A program made the position numbers and the translations under genes. Below the pieces are notes generated by a model that saw only the letters and a program-made list of their open reading frames with translations, did not search any database and was not told the origin of the DNA. 32,312 nucleotides of DNA, taken from contig JAFIGA010000127.1 of NCBI GenBank assembly GCA_020831715.1, positions 1 to 32,312 of the forward strand. The letters run 5' to 3'. This document shows, one piece after another, positions 9,158 to 17,216 of the stretch (position 1 is its first letter; each line of letters begins with the position of its first letter). This stretch comes from Leptospira sp. Lineage in GTDB: Bacteria; Spirochaetota; Leptospiria; Leptospirales; Leptospiraceae.

Positions 9158-11173
9158 TTAATTTGAGTTCTCCATCGGTAAAATAAACTCTAATCTACTT
9201 CCGTTATCAAAATTCGGGTCGAATTCAATAGTCCCTCCATGGGAGGTTACTATCTTCTTGGATATAGCCAATCCAAGTCCGGTTCCGTGTTTTGATCTTC
9301 TTGAAGTAACTAAAGGCAGGAAGATTTTTTCTATCATACTGATGTCAATTCCCGGACCATTGTCTTCTATTCGAAATCTTATACAATCTTTTCCATTCTG
9401 TTTCATCTTTTCAATGAAAATTTTGATTAATGGTTCCGTAGGTGGTTGGTCCATTTCTGCGATTGCATTGATAGAATTGATAATACAATTGATAATCACC
9501 TGCTCGATTTCTTGCCATCGTACATATATATTGGGCAGTCCTTCAACAATATGCTTTTCCAGTTTAATTTTATTCTTCTTGCTATTTGCTTCTACAAGAT
9601 CTAATACTCTTTCCAGTAGAAGTTCGGGTGATATCCAATCCTTTTCTGTGGATGGATTTCGTCCTAAATCCAGAAGATTCTTTACAAGAGTTTTAATTCT
9701 TAAATTAGCCGATTCGATGATTTGAAGGATCTTTTTTCTTTCGGTAGGGTCTTCCTCATCTACTTGAATGAGATCTTCAAGATAAAGGAGGGCGGATTGA
9801 AGTGGGTTGTTAATTTCGTGAGCAATTCCTGCCGCCAACTCACCTATGCTTGCAAATTTTGCCGATTCTATGAGTAGTCTATCAAGGTTTCTATTTCGTA
9901 TTTCTTGCTCTTTCCTTTCTGTAATATCGAAGATAACAACCATAATACCTAAGAATTCATTATTTCTACCTAAAATGGGTGATGAGTTAAGCATTGCAGG
10001 AAAAATCGGGGTTTTTGGGTTCTGTATTACAATTTCTCGTTGAACAGTTCTCGTTTTTATATAATCCAACGTTGTTTGTGTTAAATTTAAAATATTCAAT
10101 GCATTCATTGATTGCATTTCATCTAGTTTGTAATGCAGTCTATTTTCAGCGGCATTATTGGCATATTGTATCCGACCGGATCTATCTAGCGATAATATTG
10201 GAACATCAATTGTGTCCAAAAGAATTCCTTGGTATTCTATCCTTTGTATTGCTTCTATTTTTATTTCTTCTGTTTTCTTGCTATAGATCATGAAGCCTAA
10301 ATCATTTCCAAGCTCTTGCAATATATGAATATCATCTTCTGCAAATTGATAATCCTTGAAGTGGATCAACTCAATTGCACCGTATATTCGATTGTTCCAT
10401 GAAACTTGAAAACATAGGGCTTCGATTTTTTGATTGGGATGAAATACATTATAATATTGTTTAAAGCTTACATCTTTTTCGGAAGAATGAAAATGCATAA
10501 TAGAATAAGGGTCATTGGAAACTATATGAATGGGAAGAGAAGAAGGATCTGAATTGTAAAGTTCTTTTAGTTTATGATTGTAATTTTGTTCTTTTTTCTT
10601 ATCCTTGGAATGTAGAAAAATTTTCTCCGAGCCATCATCTTCAAAGACAACTGACCATACTAAATCAAATCCTCGCGCTTTTTGTAAACTTATACAAGTT
10701 GTCTGAATCACTTCATATGGTTCTTGATTTAAATAGATAGCTTGCTTGATTTCACGGATAGCTCGGAGTAGATTCTGAGTGAAGGTAATAGTCCGTTCCA
10801 TATTCCTTTTTTCAGTTGTGTCGCGAACATAAATTAAAAAGATTTCATTGTATTTTGAAGATTTATCCAAATAAATTTTTTGAATTGTGAAATCAATATC
10901 AATAAGATCAAAAGTTTTGGAGAGAATCTGCCAAGAGATTTTGGAAAAATTGGCGTTATCTTTTAGAATATGTGTGAATTCATTAATTTGGTCTTTTATG
11001 GGGAGAATTAAATCCAGATCTCTACCAACGAGTTCATTTTCTTGGTACCCAAGAATGGTTTCCAGTTTGGGATTCACATGGATTATGGTAAAAAGCAAAG
11101 GATCAACAATTAATATTCCCTCATTTACCGGATGGAGAGACTGAATGAGTAGATCCAAATCATTACGATTCAT
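9158..11173 (-). CDS. Soluble PAS-GAF-PAS sensor histidine kinase
   Basis: Sensor kinase of 671 residues without membrane segments. Order: PAS (about 5-125, ending in an RDTTEKR-type linker), a GAF-like region (about 135-300), a second PAS (about 310-425, ending FDITERK), HisKA with H452 in GIAHEINNPLQS, and HATPase_c with the DNGPGI and GTGLGL motifs. It is first in a tightly packed minus-strand operon; the next gene begins 1 base after its stop. The two kinases probably form a phosphorelay, and the sugar-recycling genes downstream share the transcript. The ligand cannot be read from the sequence. Confidence 0.93.
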   Translation of the reverse strand: MNRNDLDLLIQSLHPVNEGILIVDPLLFTIIHVNPKLETILGYQENELVGRDLDLILPIKDQINEFTHILKDNANFSKISWQILSKTFDLIDIDFTIQKIYLDKSSKYNEIFLIYVRDTTEKRNMERTITFTQNLLRAIREIKQAIYLNQEPYEVIQTTCISLQKARGFDLVWSVVFEDDGSEKIFLHSKDKKKEQNYNHKLKELYNSDPSSLPIHIVSNDPYSIMHFHSSEKDVSFKQYYNVFHPNQKIEALCFQVSWNNRIYGAIELIHFKDYQFAEDDIHILQELGNDLGFMIYSKKTEEIKIEAIQRIEYQGILLDTIDVPILSLDRSGRIQYANNAAENRLHYKLDEMQSMNALNILNLTQTTLDYIKTRTVQREIVIQNPKTPIFPAMLNSSPILGRNNEFLGIMVVIFDITERKEQEIRNRNLDRLLIESAKFASIGELAAGIAHEINNPLQSALLYLEDLIQVDEEDPTERKKILQIIESANLRIKTLVKNLLDLGRNPSTEKDWISPELLLERVLDLVEANSKKNKIKLEKHIVEGLPNIYVRWQEIEQVIINCIINSINAIAEMDQPPTEPLIKIFIEKMKQNGKDCIRFRIEDNGPGIDISMIEKIFLPLVTSRRSKHGTGLGLAISKKIVTSHGGTIEFDPNFDNGSRLEFILPMENSN

Positions 11174-11209
11174 ATAGAATCACTTAAACAGGATAGAATT
11201 AGAGTGGCA

Positions 11210-12088
11210 ATGAATTTCTTATATAAATATTTGTTTTATAAATTCGAAAGAAGTAGAATCAAATACTTTAAATCTGAATGCGATATTTCGGAAAAGTATT
11301 TCGACATGGATGGATTTTCTATCTATTATTTGGAAAAGCCGGGAGTTGCATCCTACCCTACCATTGTATTGATTCATGGCTTTTTAGATGCTTGCTATGG
11401 GTTCAGAAAACTAGTTCAGCATCTAAATTATCCTGGTAGAATATTGATACCGGACATGCCGGGATTTGGTCGAAGCAAACTTCCCAAGTTCCCTTATTTA
11501 TATCAATTGGATATTTTTGCGGATATGCTATTCGATTGGATCCAAAAAATGCAACTGAAATCTATGATCATCTGTGGTCACAGCATGGGTGGATTGGTTA
11601 GTCAAAAAATTATATTAAAGGATCAAAACTCTGATAAGTCTGTAATTGAAAAAGCAATTCTTCTTGCTACAGGCGGCATACCTCATCCTCAAAGAGACGA
11701 GATGCGAGATATATTATTTCCTAAATCTTTGATCGATATTTCTAAGTTATTGGGTTACCTCTATCATTCTGATTTTCCGGAGCCTTCTATGCTAGTGAAA
11801 AAAACTCTTTTGAACAAATGGAATGGATGGGAAAATCGTTATTTGGGAGAAAACACTGTTAGAAGGGAGAAAGAGATATTCTTTGGAGAAAAAGCAAGGG
11901 AGATTAAAATTCCCACTTTGATTGCAATTGGAGAACAAGATGAACTCACAACTGTAGACATGATGAAACAATACAAAAAGTGGATAAAGAGTTCTAAATT
12001 AGAAATCATTTCTGATACAAGACACGCCCTTCACAACGAAAGAGCCGAGGCTGTAGCTAGGATGATTCAAAATTTTCTAAAATATTGA
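11210..12088 (+). CDS. Alpha/beta hydrolase
   Basis: Serine hydrolase of the alpha/beta fold, about 292 residues. The oxyanion-hole segment is LIHGF, the nucleophile elbow is GHSMGG, the acid is the Asp of GEQDELT and the catalytic His lies in DTRHALHNE, giving a complete Ser-Asp-His triad. No export signal is evident, although the N-terminus is basic and aromatic. The frame also allows GTG 11204; ATG 11210 is preferred, with a weak TTAGAG just upstream. It is divergent from the sensor-kinase operon, starting 36 bases away. Substrate unknown; esterase or lipase-like activity is the general expectation. Confidence 0.88.
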   Translation: MNFLYKYLFYKFERSRIKYFKSECDISEKYFDMDGFSIYYLEKPGVASYPTIVLIHGFLDACYGFRKLVQHLNYPGRILIPDMPGFGRSKLPKFPYLYQLDIFADMLFDWIQKMQLKSMIICGHSMGGLVSQKIILKDQNSDKSVIEKAILLATGGIPHPQRDEMRDILFPKSLIDISKLLGYLYHSDFPEPSMLVKKTLLNKWNGWENRYLGENTVRREKEIFFGEKAREIKIPTLIAIGEQDELTTVDMMKQYKKWIKSSKLEIISDTRHALHNERAEAVARMIQNFLKY

Positions 12089-12121
12089 CTCGAAATTTGA
12101 ATTTATACCGGTTTTCAGAGT

Positions 12122-12355
12122 TTACTCGCCGTCATCTCCGATTGCTTCAACCGGACATACAGAAATTGCATTTTTAGCAGCCTTGATTTCATCTTCAGTT
12201 TCCGGTTGTTTATAGAAGTATACATGACTCTCATCATCGTTGTATTTCAACAAATTGGGAGCCTCGTGAATGCAATCGTTACAAGGAACACAGTTTTCAT
12301 CCACATAGAATCTACCCGGAGTATTTTCCGGTTGTTTCGCATTTTTATCAGCCAT
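12122..12355 (-). CDS. Small single-cluster ferredoxin
   Basis: 77 residues from the ATG at 12353-12355. Four cysteines fit one [4Fe-4S] cluster: C22, C25 and C28 in NCVPCNDC and C67 in the SVCPVEAI motif typical of ferredoxins. The rest is acidic, as expected for a soluble electron carrier. The frame extends upstream to TTG 12409, but the extra 18 residues are unlike ferredoxins and the ATG gives the normal length; neither start has a strong ribosome-binding site. It is monocistronic, convergent with the hydrolase and divergent from the REC protein. The redox partner is unknown. Confidence 0.87.
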   Translation of the reverse strand: MADKNAKQPENTPGRFYVDENCVPCNDCIHEAPNLLKYNDDESHVYFYKQPETEDEIKAAKNAISVCPVEAIGDDGE

Positions 12356-12453
12356 TTGTTCTAAATAAAGATTTGAGCCGATTTCGGTCAATAGAAAAAA
12401 ATTTGCCAATAATAAAAAACTTTAATCAAGATGCCATGTCCTAAAATCAGGTC

Positions 12454-13485
12454 ATGGGGAAGATTAATATCCTCGTTGTGGAAGATGAGCCGTATATTGG
12501 GCTCTCCATACGAAAGAGATTAGAAAAACTAGGCTACCATGTGATTATGGTAGTGGCATCGGGTGATGAAGCCTATCAGGTTTCGGCTGAAAGAGTGCCG
12601 GATCTCATTTTGATGGATATTCATCTAGAGGGGACCCTTGATGGAATCGAAACAGCCAGAACCTTATGGAATAATTTTTCTGTTCCCATTGTTTTCGTTA
12701 CAGGAAACGTTGACCCCACTATCCAAAAACAAGTTCTAGATTCATGGTGTTACGGTTTTGTAGCCAAGCCTTTTCAGGGGATGGAATTGGAAACCTCTGT
12801 CGCAACTGCAATCAATCGAATTTTTGTGGAAAAATATGAGAACCAAGGTGAACTCAATGCTTTGGAGTATAGCTATCATCCTGTGATTGAATGGGTTCAG
12901 CAATACCCTGACCAAATTGGTGCGCTAATGGATGAGAAATCTATCATTCAAGAGAAAGACCGCTTTTCTGCACTGCAAATTTTTCAGTTGCTCACAATGA
13001 GCCAAGCTACCGATGACGATTTATCTATAGACATGAAAGAATTTTTATCCCAAGTTTCTTTTTTGATATGGAATCAGAGAGTGAAAAGTAATACTTTAAA
13101 CTGGGAATTATTGATTGATAGTGATTCTATTGTCTTAACTGAAAAAGTTGCTCTCCCGGTTGCTATTATTTTGTCAGAAGCCTTAACCAACTCCCTTCAG
13201 TATGCTTTTACTACTGATCTCGATAAAGGTATAGTTAGTATTAAGTTTCAGAAGAATAAAACCGGCGATAAGATGATTTTAAAGATTAAAGATAATGGAA
13301 AGGGATTCCAAGAATCTGCATATTATCCGGACACTTCAAAACAACTGGCTACCAAGAAAGGATTGGGTTTGAAAATTATCGAGGGAATGGCAACTCTTCT
13401 CGGTGGAGAATATTTTCTAAATGGCGAACAAGGTACAACATTGGAAGTAATTTTTCCTTGTTCATTTTCCGAAATTAAAAACTAG
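12454..13485 (+). CDS. Response regulator fused to a HisKA_2/HWE-type ATPase domain lacking a phosphoacceptor His
   Basis: 343 residues. An N-terminal REC domain (about 4-122) has E10/D11, D55 and K105 intact. After a linker comes a region (about 165-215) aligned in position with the dimerisation domain of HisKA_2 kinases, then a HATPase domain with N246 in SEALTNSLQYAF, DNGKGF (280-285) and GLGLKIIEGM (303-312). No His occurs after residue 142, so the expected phosphoacceptor His is missing while the ATP-binding residues look intact. It may be an ATP-binding output switch driven by REC phosphorylation, or may phosphorylate another protein; both are inference. It is monocistronic. Confidence 0.87.
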   Translation: MGKINILVVEDEPYIGLSIRKRLEKLGYHVIMVVASGDEAYQVSAERVPDLILMDIHLEGTLDGIETARTLWNNFSVPIVFVTGNVDPTIQKQVLDSWCYGFVAKPFQGMELETSVATAINRIFVEKYENQGELNALEYSYHPVIEWVQQYPDQIGALMDEKSIIQEKDRFSALQIFQLLTMSQATDDDLSIDMKEFLSQVSFLIWNQRVKSNTLNWELLIDSDSIVLTEKVALPVAIILSEALTNSLQYAFTTDLDKGIVSIKFQKNKTGDKMILKIKDNGKGFQESAYYPDTSKQLATKKGLGLKIIEGMATLLGGEYFLNGEQGTTLEVIFPCSFSEIKN

Positions 13486-13489
13486 TGTT

Positions 13490-14260
13490 TCACTTCCACA
13501 CAGCATACATAAAAAACTCTCTGTTTCCATCCGCACCGGCTAATTTAGAATTGGCAAGACCTAATATTTTTGCTCCATGTAACCTAGCATGTTTGGCGAC
13601 CCTTCTGAATACTCGTAAAGACTCTATACGATCGTTCAGTATGCCTTTTTCCAGTAGGGAGTTATCTTCAATTTCAAATTGTGGTTTTACCAGAGCCATG
13701 ACTTCCAAAACTGAATCTTGCTTTTCCTCATGAAGTCTTTCAAAAATAGGGAAAACAGATCGCAACGACATAAAACTCAAATCCATTGTGATAAAATATT
13801 CGTTGGAATGGACATCTTTCAATTCTATATCTTGCCACGATAAATTTTTAATATGAAATCTATCTCTAACAGTAACACGAGTATCATTTTGTAGTTTAGT
13901 TGCCAATTGTCCATATCCTACATCAATAGCAAAGACATGAATAGCTCCCTTTTCCAAAAGTATCTGAGTGAAACCTCCGGTGGATGCTCCAAGATCAATG
14001 GCTATTTTCCCTTCCACGTTAGCCTTGGGAAATGATTCAAGAGCACCTATGAGTTTATGAGCACCTCTTGATACAAAATTTTTGATTTTTTCTCGAATTC
14101 GAATGGGAGTGTCCAACGGAACAGATATGCCGGAACGAGATTCCATTCTGTCGTTAATTAGAACTGATCCGGAAAGAATTAGGGATTGTGCCCTAGAAAT
14201 AGAGTTAGCCAAACCTCTCCTAAGTAGAAGTTCATCCAGTCTAATTTTTTCTTGAGCCAA
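13490..14260 (-). CDS. tlyA: TlyA-type rRNA 2'-O-methyltransferase (S4 plus FtsJ-like domains)
   Basis: Member of the hemolysin A/TlyA family, known in other bacteria to methylate 16S/23S rRNA ribose. An N-terminal S4 RNA-binding domain (RLDELLLRRGLANSISRAQ) is followed by SRGAHKL and the SAM-binding motif IDLGASTGGFTQILL, then VKPQFE. About 256 residues from TTG 14260. The frame opens further upstream at TTG 14335 inside ispA, but family members begin just before the RLD motif, so the later TTG, which overlaps the ispA end by 20 bases, is more likely. No clear ribosome-binding site precedes either, which fits translational coupling to ispA. The start is uncertain; the family is clear. Confidence 0.92.
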   Translation of the reverse strand: MAQEKIRLDELLLRRGLANSISRAQSLILSGSVLINDRMESRSGISVPLDTPIRIREKIKNFVSRGAHKLIGALESFPKANVEGKIAIDLGASTGGFTQILLEKGAIHVFAIDVGYGQLATKLQNDTRVTVRDRFHIKNLSWQDIELKDVHSNEYFITMDLSFMSLRSVFPIFERLHEEKQDSVLEVMALVKPQFEIEDNSLLEKGILNDRIESLRVFRRVAKHARLHGAKILGLANSKLAGADGNREFFMYAVWK

Positions 14261-15188
14261 GGTAGGATGGTAGGGTTTTAAAAAAGATTTCGTTCGGACT
14301 TTCGATGGATTCAGCCAAAGATTCAAGCTCTTCAATTAAGGTTATAACTTGTCTTTTGGAATCTTCCATTCCATATAGAGTTACATAAGTCAGCTTTCCT
14401 TTATCGGCATCTTTACCCGGGGTTTTGCCAATATCCGATTGAATGCCTTCAACATCCAGAATATCATCCGTTAGCTGAAAAAGAAGTCCTAGTTTATTTC
14501 CATAACTTAGGATTACATCTTCTCTGCTTTTATTATCTCTTCTGAGACGATTGCCCAAAAGAAGAGCGGAGTTTATAAGGGCACCTGTCTTGCGAGAATG
14601 AATTCTTGTTAGGGTTTCTTGTGGATTCTGTGTTGCTGACTCAGGTGGTGGACCAAATCTCCCATCTAATTCCAGATCTTCGGATTGTCCTCCGACCATT
14701 CCAAGAATACCTGCACCATTGTGTAAAATTTCAAAAATATCCGGTAGAAGTGACATATCATCCTCTCGGGGTAGGACTCGTGAAGCCAGATAAAATCCCA
14801 GAGCATTGAGTCCATCTCCTGCAAGAATTGCAGTGCTTTCTCCGAATTTTACATGACAAGTAGGAATTCCCCTTCTGAGATCATCATTGTCCATGGACGG
14901 AAGGTCGTCGTGGATGAGTGAGTAGGTGTGGATTAGTTCACAAGCGGCACCTAGCAAAAGTGCGTCTTTGGATGGCTCACTTTCGTTTCCATTCGCCAGG
15001 AAGGAAGAAATAGTAAGGATAGGTCGGAATTTCTTTCCACCCGCTTCCAGGCTATACAGCATAGCAGATGCTAGTCTTTTGTGAGTGTTCTTTTGGATGA
15101 GAGGATAGATGTGATTGACAAAGTATCTTCCGAAGAGAGCTTTTCTCTGCGAAATCAGTTCCGAAAATTCAGAAGATACCTGTCTCAT
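14241..15188 (-). CDS. ispA: Short-chain polyprenyl (farnesyl/geranylgeranyl) diphosphate synthase
   Basis: Condenses isopentenyl diphosphate with allylic diphosphates to make C15/C20 precursors for quinones and undecaprenyl phosphate. The 315 residues carry both aspartate-rich motifs: the first is DDLPSMDND (D94-D102, with the four-residue insertion typical of bacterial IspA) and the second is DDILD (241-245). GGKKFRP near residue 50 is the IPP-binding segment. Its end overlaps tlyA and ndk lies 8 bases upstream, so ndk-ispA-tlyA is probably one operon. Chain length cannot be set by eye. Confidence 0.94.
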   Translation of the reverse strand: MRQVSSEFSELISQRKALFGRYFVNHIYPLIQKNTHKRLASAMLYSLEAGGKKFRPILTISSFLANGNESEPSKDALLLGAACELIHTYSLIHDDLPSMDNDDLRRGIPTCHVKFGESTAILAGDGLNALGFYLASRVLPREDDMSLLPDIFEILHNGAGILGMVGGQSEDLELDGRFGPPPESATQNPQETLTRIHSRKTGALINSALLLGNRLRRDNKSREDVILSYGNKLGLLFQLTDDILDVEGIQSDIGKTPGKDADKGKLTYVTLYGMEDSKRQVITLIEELESLAESIESPNEIFFKTLPSYLGSRKN

Positions 15189-15196
15189 GAATTTTC

Positions 15197-15610
15197 TTAA
15201 ACTAGCTCGTGGCCTTTGAAGAAAAAGCTGATTTCAAACTCTGCATTGTCAACAGAGTCAGAACCATGAACTGCATTCGCTTCTTTGCTTTCTGCGTAGA
15301 GTTTTCTTATAGTTCCTTCAGCTGCTTCCTTTGGATCAGTTGCTCCAATGATTTCTCTCCAATGGGAGACTGCGTTGTCTCTCTCAAGAGCTGCTGCAAC
15401 GATTGGTCCGGAAACCATATAGCTACATAGGTCATTGTAAAAAGGTCTTTCTGAGTGGACTTTGTAAAATTGTTTCGCATCATTCAAGCTGAGTTGAAGA
15501 TACTTCATTCCTTTTATTTTAAATCCTTCTTTTTCGATTCTTGCGAGTATGTTGCCTACGTGACCGTTTTTAACAGCGTCAGGTTTAAGCATAATAAATG
15601 TTCTTTGCAT
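15197..15610 (-). CDS. ndk: Nucleoside diphosphate kinase
   Basis: Transfers the gamma phosphate of ATP to NDPs and dNDPs through a phospho-histidine. It has 137 residues, the usual length. The catalytic His is H115 in NAVHGSD, and the N-terminal [11 protein letters not shown] and the HSERPFY segment are standard for the family. The ATG at 15608-15610 has AGGA 7 bases upstream. It is first in the ndk-ispA-tlyA cluster. All active-site landmarks seen are intact. Confidence 0.98.
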   Translation of the reverse strand: MQRTFIMLKPDAVKNGHVGNILARIEKEGFKIKGMKYLQLSLNDAKQFYKVHSERPFYNDLCSYMVSGPIVAAALERDNAVSHWREIIGATDPKEAAEGTIRKLYAESKEANAVHGSDSVDNAEFEISFFFKGHELV

Positions 15611-15678
15611 AGTATTTCCTATTCTTTTTTACCAGTACTTTAAAAATCCTGATTTTTGCAAAGGAAAATCTATGGGTA

Positions 15679-16692
15679 TTATTTTTGTGATTGGGGCATT
15701 CCGACTTTGAAGTTGTTTTTATGGAGCCATTCTTCCGTTCTATCCAATCCCTCTTTGTAGGATACTTTTGGCACAAAATTCAATAATCTTTTCGACTTTT
15801 CAGTAGAGACAGGATGTGGTCTCATGATAAAATCAATCCCTTCGGGACTGAGAGGGGACTCTCCTTGGAAAAGTTTAAAAAATGGAGAAGAAATGGCAAC
15901 TAAGGTTTTGGCAACAGCATAAGGAAGTGATTTGGGAAGTGGTCTCTGCGCAATTCTTGCTAAATCCATGAAGTATTCTTTCCAAGTTATAGCCTTCCCA
16001 TCCGTGATGTTGATAATCTCCCCAAAGACTTTTTTATCAATAGCAAGGAAAACTGCGTCAGCAAGGTTATCAACATAAGTCAGATTCATCATACCCTCAC
16101 CTCCACTTGGCAGGGCAAATAATCCTTTATCCATCACTTTCAAAGGTCGAATCACCCAAGGTTCAGAACCCGGTCCATATACATCACCCGGTCTTAGAAT
16201 GATTACACCAAACTTGGGTGGTTGATTGAGAGGGAGTAGGGCATGTTCGCCTTCGATTTTTGTCTGAGCATAGGCACTACCCGTTCCATCCAAAGGACCA
16301 TTTTCCGGTACAAAGGGAGGATAATGAAATCCGTAGACCATAACGCTAGATAGCTGGAGAAAAACTTTTGCCCCGGCTTTTTTAGCTTCATCTGCAAGCT
16401 GGTAGGTTGCTTCTACATTGATTTTTCGAAATTCATCGATATCACCGGATTCCTTCATCACCGCAACTGTATTGATTACAATGCTAACTTTCTTGAGTGC
16501 CATAGTACGAATTTCTTTATTGGCAATACTTCCGAGAATTACATCAATACCGAATTCATGCTCAACTTCTTCGGCACTTGCAGAATTAGATTCCAAGCCT
16601 ATAACCTTGTAACCTAAGGTTATGGCTTTTGCCACCAATCTTTTTCCAATGAAACCACCTGCTCCGGTGATTAGGATAGATTTAGATTTCAA
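15679..16692 (-). CDS. NAD-dependent epimerase/dehydratase (extended SDR)
   Basis: 337-residue extended short-chain dehydrogenase. The N-terminal Rossmann motif is TGAGGFIG (10-16), the catalytic residues are S115/S116 and Y141-x3-K145 (YAQTK), and the RPGDVYGPG segment of sugar-nucleotide epimerases and 3-beta-HSD-like enzymes is present. The start is TTG 16692, inside the end of the upstream lipoprotein gene (11-base overlap), which points to translational coupling. No membrane segment is obvious. The substrate, whether nucleotide sugar or sterol/hopanoid-like, cannot be decided from the sequence. Confidence 0.9.
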   Translation of the reverse strand: MKSKSILITGAGGFIGKRLVAKAITLGYKVIGLESNSASAEEVEHEFGIDVILGSIANKEIRTMALKKVSIVINTVAVMKESGDIDEFRKINVEATYQLADEAKKAGAKVFLQLSSVMVYGFHYPPFVPENGPLDGTGSAYAQTKIEGEHALLPLNQPPKFGVIILRPGDVYGPGSEPWVIRPLKVMDKGLFALPSGGEGMMNLTYVDNLADAVFLAIDKKVFGEIINITDGKAITWKEYFMDLARIAQRPLPKSLPYAVAKTLVAISSPFFKLFQGESPLSPEGIDFIMRPHPVSTEKSKRLLNFVPKVSYKEGLDRTEEWLHKNNFKVGMPQSQK

Positions 16693-17050
16693 ATTCTCTG
16701 GTGGTTATTTTATTGTCAGTGCCAATCATTAATTTCAAGAATGGAACTCCCTCGGTTTCTTTGGGAACTTTCTTGAGAGTTTCGTAGGAGTCTTCTTGGT
16801 ATTTTACAGGTATAAAATACCAAATCATTTCAGTTCCATTCTGAGTGGACTTCTTGAAAGTGGGTTGCCCCAAAATAGCAGATGCCTTTACTACACTGTC
16901 CCCTTCTCGGATTTGGTCAATTTCCAATTTTCGAATATGGGTATTTGGTCTTGTCTGAGGTCTTGGGGTATAGACCTCTTTAACTTCTTTGGAACAGTCC
17001 AAAAACAGAAAACTAGATAATATGGATACGAGGGCTAAAATAATTTTCAT
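16682..17050 (-). CDS. Small lipoprotein with a BamE/SmpA-like domain
   Basis: 122 residues from ATG 17050. A hydrophobic signal segment (3-18) ends at LFLDC, so C19 would be lipidated; spirochaete lipoboxes are relaxed, but Asp just before the Cys is unusual, so lipidation is likely rather than certain. The mature part has the pattern IREGDSVVKASAILGQP followed by MIWYFIPV, resembling the small alpha-beta fold of SmpA/BamE-type envelope proteins. That fold assignment is inference. It is translationally coupled to the epimerase gene downstream. No specific function is claimed. Confidence 0.78.
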   Translation of the reverse strand: MKIILALVSILSSFLFLDCSKEVKEVYTPRPQTRPNTHIRKLEIDQIREGDSVVKASAILGQPTFKKSTQNGTEMIWYFIPVKYQEDSYETLKKVPKETEGVPFLKLMIGTDNKITTREFEI

Positions 17051-17102
17051 ATTTTAATGATTTTCTTGGCAAAAAGTTTTGTCAATCTCAAAATCACAGA
17101 AT

Positions 17103-17131
17103 TTGGCATGAATTGTGCAATGCAATATAAT
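17103..17131 (+). promoter_or_regulatory. Sigma70-type promoter upstream of the 17217 gene
   Basis: TTGGCA (17103-17108), a 17-base spacer, then a perfect TATAAT (17126-17131). The predicted start point is near 17138, leaving a leader of about 80 bases before ATG 17217. It lies in the divergent gap between the lipoprotein and the unknown gene. Confidence 0.75.
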
Positions 17132-17133
17132 AA

Positions 17134-17147
17134 GGGAAGAACTTCCC
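17134..17147. promoter_or_regulatory. Dyad at the predicted transcription start, possible operator
   Basis: GGGAAG-AA-CTTCCC, two perfect 6-bp inverted arms, starts 2 bases after the -10 box and covers the predicted +1. The placement suits a repressor site or a structured 5' end. No T-run follows, so it is not a terminator. Confidence 0.4.
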
Positions 17148-17216
17148 TGAAAAGATATAGTTTAATGAAGCAATTTGTAGAGTTTATATACAATACTGCG
17201 CACAAAAGGTGGGTTC

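Noticed and set aside
15642..15657. AAAAATC-CT-GATTTTT inverted repeat between ndk and the epimerase gene, possible terminator
   Set aside because: AT-only stem apart from one pair, two-base loop and no clear T-run; too weak to call.
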